Below, one piece after another: positions 1-5,801 of a DNA stretch of 5,801 bases. The position numbers and the translations under genes are program-made. The notes below the pieces were generated by a model. It searched no databases, had not been told where the DNA came from, and saw nothing but the letters and a program-made list of their open reading frames with translations. The DNA is taken from NCBI GenBank assembly GCA_003153055.1, contig PMBV01000484.1:1-5801 (forward strand), read 5' to 3'. The first letter of the stretch is position 1; every line of letters begins with the position of its first letter. Source of the DNA: Myxococcales bacterium (lineage in GTDB: Bacteria > Myxococcota > Myxococcia > Myxococcales > Myxococcaceae).

Positions 1-68
1 TCGCCGCTTTCTTTGTCCTCTTCTTCTTCTTCCCACGGCGGAGCCATAACGGCGATCGGACCTATCAC
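1..68 (-). CDS. Possible partial ORF leaving the left edge, function unknown
   Basis: Reading leftward, a frame opens with GTG at 68-66 and stays open to the window edge (22 complete codons). It would begin MIGPIAVMAPPWEEEEEDKESG, with a second possible start at the ATG at 47-45. The GTG overlaps the TGA (67-65) of the small ORF before it in a GTGA arrangement, typical of coupled genes, and the frame lies downstream of the FRG gene on the same strand. The only visible character is a run of five glutamates. I do not recognise the protein, and too little is present to assign a family. Its existence is inferred from the open frame and overlap alone. Confidence 0.3.
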   Translation of the reverse strand, partial: MIGPIAVMAPPWEEEEEDKESG

Positions 69-220
69 CAGACTGCCCGTAGGGCTTCGTTCAACGACAG
101 ATTGCCGAGCTTCCCCATTGCCGAGTCTGACGATACTGATCTCGTTGGTCTGACGCTCGAGGTCGGCTCAGCGAACGCGGGGACGGGCCATCGCAGGGCA
201 GGCGGCGGTCGCCCCGCCAT
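65..220 (-). CDS. Possible 51-residue small protein after the FRG gene
   Basis: An ATG at 220-218 sits directly after the TAA (223-221) of the FRG gene and opens a 51-codon frame ending in TGA at 67-65. The first 30 or so residues are rich in Pro, Arg and Ser and look like non-coding composition. The last part (MGKLGNLSLNEALRAVW) looks more protein-like and has its own internal ATG. No domain is recognisable. The placement between two minus-strand frames with no gap suggests an operon member, but a chance ORF in GC-rich DNA is just as likely. Confidence 0.22.
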   Translation of the reverse strand: MAGRPPPALRWPVPAFAEPTSSVRPTRSVSSDSAMGKLGNLSLNEALRAVW

Positions 221-1155
221 TTACGAGTTGACGTGGGCGACCGTGCCAATCCTCTTGTCCCAGACCGCGCGCCCAAGCAGTCGCCCGTACCCGCCGTCGA
301 AGTGAGGCGGCGGAAAGAGGTGGTGCACCGAGAGCAGGTTGCCGGCTCCCAACCATTCATCAGCAAGCACCAGATGGACTCGGACCCTTCCGACCACCCC
401 ATCCGAAAGATCCGTGCTGGCCACGTCGCAATAGGCGGTTCGCCGAGCCAGAAGACCATGTTGGGCGTGGGGTCGGACATAGAGTGACGGTGTGCCGCGG
501 CGCAGGTCAGCCACCGTCCAGTTCTTCCCAACCGCGAGTCCCGGCAGCGATTCATCTGGTGCAGCGTCTTCCCCCGGCTGGAAGAGCAAGATATACGCGT
601 AGTCGCTTTCCGGCCCGGCTTCGCCGACCGGAGGGAGACTAGCCGCGGGTCGGCGCTTCCTGTAGATCCAGTGAACACTGGGGCCGCTTGCCGACTTCCC
701 TCGATACTCGACGCACTCGTTCAACCCAAACCAGAGTGCGATCCATGCATTGTCGACGAGATCGATCCACCTGGTTGCGTAGCCGTAGTGCTGAAGCAGC
801 GGCTCTCGCAGTTCCTTCGGCGTGTTGGCGATAAACGCGGCGCCAAAGTCCGGGTTCTTGAGCGCGGCAGCCAACGCCATTTCTCGCCGCGTCTTCAGCC
901 GTGCGGTGAACTGCCCCTCTTTCGGTCTGTAGGCCGTTGGAAGAAGATGACCACCTAGAGGCCCTTCTGCCCTCGAAAAAAGACCGGCCCGGCTTTGTTG
1001 CGGGCGAACTTGATGTAGCCGAGGGCTCGATGCAGCGCGTGCGGAGTTCGGATGTCGAAGGTGGCCGTCTTTGCGTCCCAGAAACCGTAGGAGGGGTCGC
1101 CGAACGACAGCTTGTCAAGACGGCCGTTGAACACTCGCTCGCTCGTCATGTTCAT
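221..1155 (-). pseudogene. FRG-domain protein, interrupted by a frameshift
   Basis: About 310 residues if the frame is restored. The N-terminal part starts at ATG 1155-1153, which overlaps the peptidase stop as ATGA. It reads 66 residues ending FFRGQKGL, then hits TAG at 957-955. The continuation lies in another frame: GGHLLPTAYRP follows at once, then an uninterrupted stretch to TAA at 223-221. Together they carry FRG-family hallmarks: the FRGQ motif (residues 60-63) followed by LLPTAYR, the central QHYGYATRWIDLVDNAWIAL segment, and a late RPHAQHGLL segment resembling the family's R-x-x-Q-x-G motif. FRG domains are named for the Phe-Arg-Gly motif. Their biochemical activity is, to my knowledge, not well settled, though they recur in accessory and defence-like loci. 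Going back one base or skipping two restores the frame, and a duplicated CT at the site would explain it. A downstream ATG at 880-878 could start a 219-residue C-terminal fragment, but this would lack the FRGQ motif. Recognition of FRG is firm. Whether the break is real or a sequencing error cannot be told here. Confidence 0.8.
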
Positions 1156-3602
1156 CTCGTGGTGGCCACCGAGACAACGACAGGCACGCCGATGAGGTTC
1201 TGGATGGGCGTGTAAACGTCCACCTCGAGGTCGCGGCCCTGAATCGAAATCGCGAGTGCGTACCTGGCTTTTGTGCCCCATCGACCGAGGTGATGCCGCT
1301 CCTTCCACCAGCCGATGGCAGGGAAGACCGCCAGCAAGCCCTTGTCGGCAAGTTCGGCAGCACTTCCCTCCCACGTGTCCGCGTGCACGGAGCCCTTCGC
1401 CCGAAGGTCGGGGCCGAGGAGCCAACGGTCGGAGTCGCTTTTTGATGTTGCTTTCCCATCTTCTTCACGAGCTTGCCTATTGATGCGCCGCGCGAAATCC
1501 GCCGGGCTTTCGGTCGAGGTCTTCAGGTCGAAGCGCAGCCCGAACGAACCGTAGCGGTAGCTGCTTTCGCCACCCCGGTCACCCGGGCTGGGCTCGACGA
1601 AATACGAGAGCGTGACGCGAAGCTTGAGCTGAGCTTCGCCGAGTGCCCGCAGCACATCGCCGGGCCACGGAAGTGCGTGCAGGTGGAGATCGCGGGTGAC
1701 GATCTCGCGTTTCCCGTCCTTCTCTCTCTGGTCGAACGGCTGAATCTCCTGCTGGATGATGACGGTCGCGTCGTTATGGGCGCTTGAAAATGCAACTCCC
1801 TCGTGGGGCACACCGTGGCCGCAGGCGCGAAGGCGCCGTTCGACCTCGCTGCGCTTCGTCCCCGGGTAGCGCGACAGCATCTGCGGCGTCCATTCCGCCG
1901 AGTGCACCATCAGGGCGCGGATCGTCTCGGGCCAGAACGCCGGATACTGCGCGTGTAGCCGGGCTGCGAGGCGCGCAGCCAACGCGGTCGCCGCGCTCGT
2001 ATCCCGGGTGACCGAGAACTGACGGCCGACCACCTGGCGGTGCGTGGTCAGCAGGCCGAGCGAGTCCGGTGTATCGACTTCCGTCCCCGTGGGGTCGATT
2101 GCAGCGTTTCCGCCGTCCATCAGAATGTCCGGTTTGAGTGGCCAGCTCGCCCTCGCGTTCCAGGTCAAGGAGGTGCTGCTCGACGGACCAAGGTCCCCGT
2201 TGGCCGCTACAGCTTTCCAGCCCTTCAGTTTGGGGTCGTCGATGGCCGTTCGGTTGGCGACTGCCCCCACCGTCAGCACATTCCACGCCTGCGCCGGGTC
2301 GAAGACGCCCTGGGTCTCGTTGCTCGCTGGGTAGTCGGCGACAGCGTCCAGATCGACGTTGCCCGCCGAAACGCAGATGACTCTCTTGGTGTCCTCGTCG
2401 TACCCCGCGGCGAGCTTGTCGAGTGCGGCCGACCAGGAGCTCGGCCGGCCCCTGTCGGACGCCTTCGTCGAGGTCACGGCGAGGCAAATGGCGCGCGTTC
2501 GGTCTGGTGCTGCAACCTCCGCGCGCGCGACGGACTCGTCAGTGATGGCGCCCCAGAGGCGCGGGTCATTCTCGCCCTCCGGAGGGAGGATCTTCACGCT
2601 CTCGAGCCGGTGGGACAGCACGACAGGCTGCTTGCCGAACACGTGAACGGCGAGATCGCCGTAGAGGGCCGCACCCGCCAACTCGGTTCCGTGCCCATCG
2701 TGGTCAGCCGCATGCCAGCCCGGATCAAAGGCTTGGGTATCCTCCTCCCTGAGCGCGGGGCTCAAGAGCTGATGCCCGCGGTTCACTCCTGTGTCCAATA
2801 GGCACACCGCGGGTGCCTCCACCGCTGGGGCCGTTAGCCGCTCCAACAGGTTGGTCACCCACTGCGCCTGGTCGTGGCCCGGCATCATTGTGAAGTCGGA
2901 CGCCAGCACCCCAGCGAGGCGAACCTCGGCGATTGATGGGTCGTCTTCGAGGAGGGTCTGCAGTTGCTCACCCGTCCCCTGCAGCAGAGTCACCGTCCGG
3001 TCGATGAAGGAGAGCTTCGAGTCGACCGTACTGAACCCGATGTCCTCCGCGGCGCTCTTGAACGTGTCGAGGTCCGTTCCACGCCTTCGAAGCCACACTT
3101 CGAACCAGGTGGTCTCGCCGGCCTCGGGCAGTTCCGTCTCCAGCTCCGTCCAGACCGACTTCAGGGCCGCCCGCCGCACCGTGGCGACGCTGTTGAGCAG
3201 GGCCGCGTGTCGAGGGCTGCCCTTGTCGGTGTGCTCGTTGATGTACTGCTCGAAGATTGTACGAAAGTGTTTCAAGCGGTTCGCCGGGATCAAGACGGTG
3301 GCGAAGGTGACGTCACCCTCCTGCCGAACGGTCAGCAGCTCGATCCCGGTTTCGCGCGTCGAGTCGAGGCTCTCCAGCTTGAGGTCGAACCCCGGCTCGC
3401 TTTGAAACTCGACGCGGACTGGCAGCCCGGTGTCGTCCGCGTCTCCGATGGCGGATTCAAATTCCGCCTCGAGCTTCCTGCCGTGGGTGATGGGGTCGCG
3501 CTCCTTGCGTTTCGCCCGTCCGCCCCCCGCACTGGGCGACGTGAAACCCTGCGTGATCGGCGCTTTGTGCACGACAAGGTGCGGACGGTCATACGGCTTC
3601 AC
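1152..3602 (-). CDS. ietS: S8 subtilisin-like serine peptidase of an IetAS-type defence pair
   Basis: 816 residues with a GTG start at 3602-3600. The subtilase catalytic set appears in order: Asp270 in LLDTGVN, His304 in DGHGTELAG, oxyanion Asn415 in VSAGNVD, and Ser536 in RDTSAATALAARLAA. The serine motif is followed by YPAFWPETIRALMVHSAEWT, a pattern I associate with AAA-linked subtilases. The roughly 260 residues before the Asp motif start with GFTSPSAGGG and a basic stretch, and show no signal peptide or membrane segment, so a cytoplasmic enzyme is expected. The region after about residue 617 has no domain I can name. The family pairs with an AAA ATPase, and such pairs were reported as the anti-phage system IetAS in a 2020 survey of defence genes. 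The gene follows the ATPase gene by 15 nt and overlaps the FRG gene by 4 nt. It presumably cleaves a protein target under ATPase control (inference). One oddity is Asp534 in place of the usual Gly of GTS. The subtilase call is very firm, the ietS identity good. Confidence 0.9.
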   Translation of the reverse strand: MKPYDRPHLVVHKAPITQGFTSPSAGGGRAKRKERDPITHGRKLEAEFESAIGDADDTGLPVRVEFQSEPGFDLKLESLDSTRETGIELLTVRQEGDVTFATVLIPANRLKHFRTIFEQYINEHTDKGSPRHAALLNSVATVRRAALKSVWTELETELPEAGETTWFEVWLRRRGTDLDTFKSAAEDIGFSTVDSKLSFIDRTVTLLQGTGEQLQTLLEDDPSIAEVRLAGVLASDFTMMPGHDQAQWVTNLLERLTAPAVEAPAVCLLDTGVNRGHQLLSPALREEDTQAFDPGWHAADHDGHGTELAGAALYGDLAVHVFGKQPVVLSHRLESVKILPPEGENDPRLWGAITDESVARAEVAAPDRTRAICLAVTSTKASDRGRPSSWSAALDKLAAGYDEDTKRVICVSAGNVDLDAVADYPASNETQGVFDPAQAWNVLTVGAVANRTAIDDPKLKGWKAVAANGDLGPSSSTSLTWNARASWPLKPDILMDGGNAAIDPTGTEVDTPDSLGLLTTHRQVVGRQFSVTRDTSAATALAARLAARLHAQYPAFWPETIRALMVHSAEWTPQMLSRYPGTKRSEVERRLRACGHGVPHEGVAFSSAHNDATVIIQQEIQPFDQREKDGKREIVTRDLHLHALPWPGDVLRALGEAQLKLRVTLSYFVEPSPGDRGGESSYRYGSFGLRFDLKTSTESPADFARRINRQAREEDGKATSKSDSDRWLLGPDLRAKGSVHADTWEGSAAELADKGLLAVFPAIGWWKERHHLGRWGTKARYALAISIQGRDLEVDVYTPIQNLIGVPVVVSVATTR

Positions 3603-3608
3603 CTGCGG

Positions 3609-3617
3609 CCCCCTCTC
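3609..3617 (-). promoter_or_regulatory. Ribosome binding site supporting the peptidase GTG start
   Basis: On the minus strand the purine run GAGAGGGGG lies directly after the ATPase TAA and six bases before the GTG at 3602-3600. It supports this unusual start over internal ATG codons and implies that the two genes share one transcript. Confidence 0.6.
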
Positions 3618-4604
3618 TTAGCTGCGACGGGTCGATCGTCGCTCGTCGAACGCGGCAAGCAGCGCCGGCTCATCTACCTCTGCCGCGTCTCGCAAGATCG
3701 CATCTTTCACCGCGTCGTCGCAGGCTCGTGCGAGGTCGGCATAGCTGAGATCTGACGCAGCTCCGATGAGCGCCTTCACGTCCATGCGCTTCCCGATGAA
3801 CGGGCCGAGGCGCGCGGAGACCAGCTGCTCTGCGAGCTCCGGCGTGGGGCTGCGGTATTCGATCACGTCGTCGAAGCGCCGAAACAGCGCCGTGTCGAGG
3901 AGCTGCGGGTTGTTCGTGGCAGCGACGATCAAGCTGTCTGAGTCGTCGTTCTCCAGTAACTGCAGGAACGAGTTCAGCACCCGGCGGATCTCACCCACGT
4001 CGTTGCCCGCCGCACGGTGCCCACCAATCGAGTCGAACTCATCGAAGAGGTAGACACCGCGCGTCGTCCGAATCGCATCGAACACGAGCCTGAGCTTGGC
4101 GGCTGTCTCCCCCATGAACTTCGTCAGCAGGCCGTCGAGCTGGATCGAGAACAGGGGCAAGGTCATGTCCCCTGCGAGCGCCGAGGCGGTCATCGTCTTC
4201 CCGGAGCCCGGTGGCCCGACGAGGAGGATGCGGTGACGCGGCCGTAGACCATGTTCCCGAAGCTTCTGCTGCTGGCGCTGCTCGCGCAGCACGCGCACCA
4301 GGCGCGCTCGCACTGGATCCTCCAGCACCATCTCCTGAAGGTGGGTCCGCGGGTATGTGACCGAGAGCACCCCCGCCAACTCGCCCTTCGGCTGAACGAG
4401 CGGGATCGGCTGGCGCGGCGTGCGGGGGGCGACGACGCCTCGTGCCTTGACCTCGTCGATGACGGTGCGCAGCTCCTGGGCTAACTTCGAGTGCCCCTGC
4501 TTCGCCTCAAGCGCGGCGATCTGCATCGCAACCGAGAGGAAGCGCGACTCGTCGCCCTCGGCGTAGCTCCGTAGAAGCGCTCTGAGTTGCTCTGCCGTGG
4601 CCAT
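3618..4604 (-). CDS. ietA: AAA family ATPase of an IetAS-type defence pair
   Basis: 328 residues, ATG at 4604-4602, TAA at 3620-3618. Residues 1 to about 75 form a helical-looking N-terminal region, probably for substrate or partner contact. The AAA core follows: Walker A GPPGSGKT (130-137), a pore-loop-like KFMGE (162-166), Walker B VYLFDEFDS (184-192, with Asp188 and Glu189), sensor 1 IVAATNN (226-232), an arginine-finger region LFRRFDDVIEY (240-250) and a C-terminal lid segment DLSYADLARACDDAV (285-299). All catalytic elements are intact, so it should hydrolyse ATP, probably as a ring-shaped oligomer. Its immediate partner is the S8 peptidase, the arrangement of the IetAS anti-phage system, where both genes are needed for protection. 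A GAGAAG stretch 3 nt before the ATG (4608-4613) is a weak, rather close ribosome site. AAA ATPases of this type also occur in CDC48/FtsH-like housekeeping roles, but the size and partner argue for defence. Confidence 0.9.
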   Translation of the reverse strand: MATAEQLRALLRSYAEGDESRFLSVAMQIAALEAKQGHSKLAQELRTVIDEVKARGVVAPRTPRQPIPLVQPKGELAGVLSVTYPRTHLQEMVLEDPVRARLVRVLREQRQQQKLREHGLRPRHRILLVGPPGSGKTMTASALAGDMTLPLFSIQLDGLLTKFMGETAAKLRLVFDAIRTTRGVYLFDEFDSIGGHRAAGNDVGEIRRVLNSFLQLLENDDSDSLIVAATNNPQLLDTALFRRFDDVIEYRSPTPELAEQLVSARLGPFIGKRMDVKALIGAASDLSYADLARACDDAVKDAILRDAAEVDEPALLAAFDERRSTRRS

Positions 4605-4893
4605 GATCTTCTCGGTCGTACCTGCCGCTCGGGCTTCACTCTACTGGAATGTGGTGACCCTGCGCCTTTTCGACCAGTCCTGTCGCGGGGTTGCGGCGGG
4701 TCGCCGTGTGGGCCTCCGCAAGGACGCGGTCTCGGCCGATCTCGCTGAGAACAGCGACTTCGAGGAGCAGGGGTCCGAGGCGAGCCGGAGGCCCTGGAAG
4801 ATACGGGGCCCGCTCCTTGGATTTCTCCAACGAAACCGGGCCCTTCCATCAGTCGGGGACTCTTGGCTTTCGTGCCAGGGAGGTTTGTGTCGG
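4605..4893. other. Divergent spacer without a supported gene
   Basis: These 289 bases separate the leftward defence operon from the rightward transposase remnant. Both strands have open frames, but none has a recognisable protein or a convincing start. The promoter of the defence operon should lie here, yet I see no clear -35/-10 pair on the minus strand. The only structure is the inverted repeat at 4795-4848. Confidence 0.5.
4795..4848. repeat. Interrupted GC-rich inverted repeat (potential hairpin)
   Basis: GGGCCCG (4806-4812) pairs perfectly with CGGGCCC (4837-4843). Outside it TGGAA (4795-4799) pairs with TTCCA (4844-4848) after a 6-nt one-sided bulge, and inside it TTGG (4817-4820) pairs with CCAA (4827-4830). 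It has no T-tract, so a standard terminator is not indicated. It could be a leftover transposon end, an operator, or chance in GC-rich DNA. Confidence 0.45.
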
Positions 4894-5280
4894 TTGACTT
4901 CACAAAGGAGCTTCCCCGCTCCTTCGACCTACTGCTGCGAGGCGTGTCGGCGGCTGGAGCCGGTGGCCTTCAGCTGCAAGGGGCGAGGGTGGTGCCCGTC
5001 GTGCACGATGCGGCGGGCCATCGAGACGGGGGCTCACGTCGAGGCGACGCTCCCGATGGTGGCACACCGGCAATGGACGTTGTCGCTGCCGCGGGCGGTG
5101 CGCCTCTCGGTGCTGAAGGCTCCTGGCCTCTTCAAGCTGGTGGAGAAGGCCCTGGTGCGTGCGGTGTGGTGGTGGCAGCGCCCGCGCGTAGTCGCTCACC
5201 GAGGAGAAGCCCGGCCCCGAGCTCAGGCCGTGGCCAGGGAGATCGACGGCGAGCGTGTTGGCGCGATGGGCGAGGATTAG
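4894..5280 (+). pseudogene. Truncated IS91-family transposase remnant
   Basis: The frame encodes CEACRRLEPVAFSCKGRGWC followed by PSC, the cysteine-rich zinc-finger region of IS91-type transposases. It continues with HVEATLPMVAHRQWTLSLPRAVRL and KALVRAVWWWQR, the familiar segment preceding the catalytic domain. Similarity starts abruptly near 4930 and fades after about 5185, ending at TAG 5278-5280. The usual N-terminal part with its first cysteines is missing, and so are the HUH metal site and the catalytic tyrosine(s), so the product cannot transpose. Full proteins of this family are roughly 300-500 residues, and only about 85 recognisable ones remain. The frame is open from 4597, but the upstream part shows no similarity. 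I set the start at TTG 4894, which has GGGAGG (4878-4883) ahead of it, though a functional start is not expected. The remnant records a past transposition beside the defence operon. Confidence 0.75.
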
Positions 5281-5310
5281 CGTAAGCTCGAGAATCGTCA
5301 GAAATACTCT

Positions 5311-5801
5311 ATGAATCTGCGCGACCTCCTACTCTTCTCACGAATCGAGGGTGGGGCCGGCATTTCGCCGAGAGCGGCCCGCGCGTTGAATCTGCCGATG
5401 CCCGATGACGTACTCGAGCAGTTCATTATCGATCATGGACACGACCCCCGGTTTCTAGACCGGTACGAGCAGCTGGACCTCTATTCCCTCTCGTGGACAA
5501 AGGAGATGATTCAAACCGCTCGCATCGTGAACTGCACCAGCAAGTTTGACAGCTACGTGCAGGACATCGCGGAGCGTCACGCTTGCGCCACATCTCTCGA
5601 GAGCGCCATTTTTCATTCGGACGCTCGCGCTTTTTGGGCCGCGCACGGGACGTGGCTTCGGCCACCTGTATTCCTTCAAAGTGTGTTTCCCGCCCCGGAT
5701 GCGAATCATCTCGTGGAAGGGCACACCCGGGTCGGAGCGCTCTTCGGCTTCAGCCGAACCCCTCGGCCGCCGGTAGCGCCCTTGGCTTGCCACGAATGCT
5801 G
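5311..5801 (+). CDS. Hypothetical protein with an EGHTR motif, 3' end beyond the window
   Basis: An open frame from ATG 5311 gives 163 residues and is still open at the right edge. It is the first ATG after an in-frame TAG (5278-5280), and no strong ribosome site is visible. The product looks like a genuine soluble protein with no signal peptide or membrane helix. It starts MNLRDLLLFSRIEGG, has an acidic, aromatic middle (DDVLEQFIIDHGHDPRFLDR, then YEQLDLYSLSW, about residues 32-62), then AHGTWLRPPVFL (111-122) and HLVEGHTRVGAL (133-144). The last two segments resemble hypothetical proteins I have seen in this layout. The EGHTR box is reminiscent of the G-x-x-R box of ParB/sulfiredoxin-like domains, but that link is only suggestive and I assign no function. 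It points away from the defence operon, so it is not part of that transcript. Confidence 0.7.
   Translation, partial: MNLRDLLLFSRIEGGAGISPRAARALNLPMPDDVLEQFIIDHGHDPRFLDRYEQLDLYSLSWTKEMIQTARIVNCTSKFDSYVQDIAERHACATSLESAIFHSDARAFWAAHGTWLRPPVFLQSVFPAPDANHLVEGHTRVGALFGFSRTPRPPVAPLACHEC

Noticed and set aside
966..976. Run of six T (minus strand) in the FRG gene as a programmed frameshift site
   Set aside because: Slipping there would move the ribosome out of frame before the conserved RGQ residues, and the run does not fit a canonical X-XXY-YYZ site.
1774..2487. 237-codon minus-strand frame inside the peptidase gene
   Set aside because: It is out of frame with the subtilase, which is supported by all catalytic motifs, and its product has low-complexity Arg/Gly/Pro composition.
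2040..2801. Long plus-strand open frame of 253 codons opposite the peptidase gene
   Set aside because: It is antisense to a gene with a complete catalytic motif set. Its product is Arg/Val-rich without a domain, as expected for a shadow frame in GC-rich DNA.
2964..3755. Plus-strand open frame of 263 codons across the peptidase/ATPase junction
   Set aside because: It lies antisense across two well-supported genes and shows no recognisable motif.
4636..4830. 64-codon minus-strand frame just upstream of the ATPase gene, ending 31 nt before its ATG
   Set aside because: It begins with TTG and lacks a clear ribosome site. The inverted repeat runs through its start, and the product resembles nothing known.
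4863..5285. 140-codon plus-strand frame overlapping the transposase remnant
   Set aside because: The cysteine motifs are in the other frame. This one is Gly/Ala/Arg-rich with no family signature.
5426..5793. Minus-strand open frames opposite the right-hand gene
   Set aside because: They run antisense to a plus-strand frame with better protein-like character and conserved-looking segments.

Overview
The window is GC-rich bacterial DNA dominated by a leftward (minus-strand) operon that looks like an anti-phage defence locus of the IetAS type: an AAA ATPase (3618-4604) followed 15 nt later by a large subtilisin-like S8 serine peptidase (1152-3602). A third gene, encoding an FRG-domain protein (221-1155), is joined to the peptidase gene by an ATGA stop/start overlap, so it appears translationally coupled to the defence pair. 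In this copy the FRG gene is split by a frameshift just after its N-terminal FFRGQ motif, at about 955-960. Both halves are otherwise free of stops, so the lesion is either recent or a sequencing artefact.

Layout, left to right. Positions 1-220 hold two weakly supported minus-strand reading frames that could extend the operon: a 51-codon ORF starting directly after the FRG stop, and a GTG-initiated ORF overlapping it and leaving the window. The FRG gene, the peptidase gene and the ATPase gene follow, all on the minus strand. Positions 4605-4893 form a divergent spacer in which I see no certain gene or promoter, only a GC-rich interrupted inverted repeat. At 4894-5280 on the plus strand is a decayed remnant of an IS91-type transposase, keeping the zinc-finger region and losing the rest. 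From 5311 a plus-strand gene of unknown function runs off the right edge. Its EGHTR motif faintly recalls ParB/sulfiredoxin-like folds.

How it may work (inference): the ATPase probably senses or remodels a target and controls the peptidase. The FRG protein could be an accessory factor or additional effector. The IS91 remnant next door fits a mobile or accessory region. The source could be a high-GC myxobacterium-like or other proteobacterial genome, but this rests only on base composition and the general look of the transposase and hypothetical protein, and is a weak guess.
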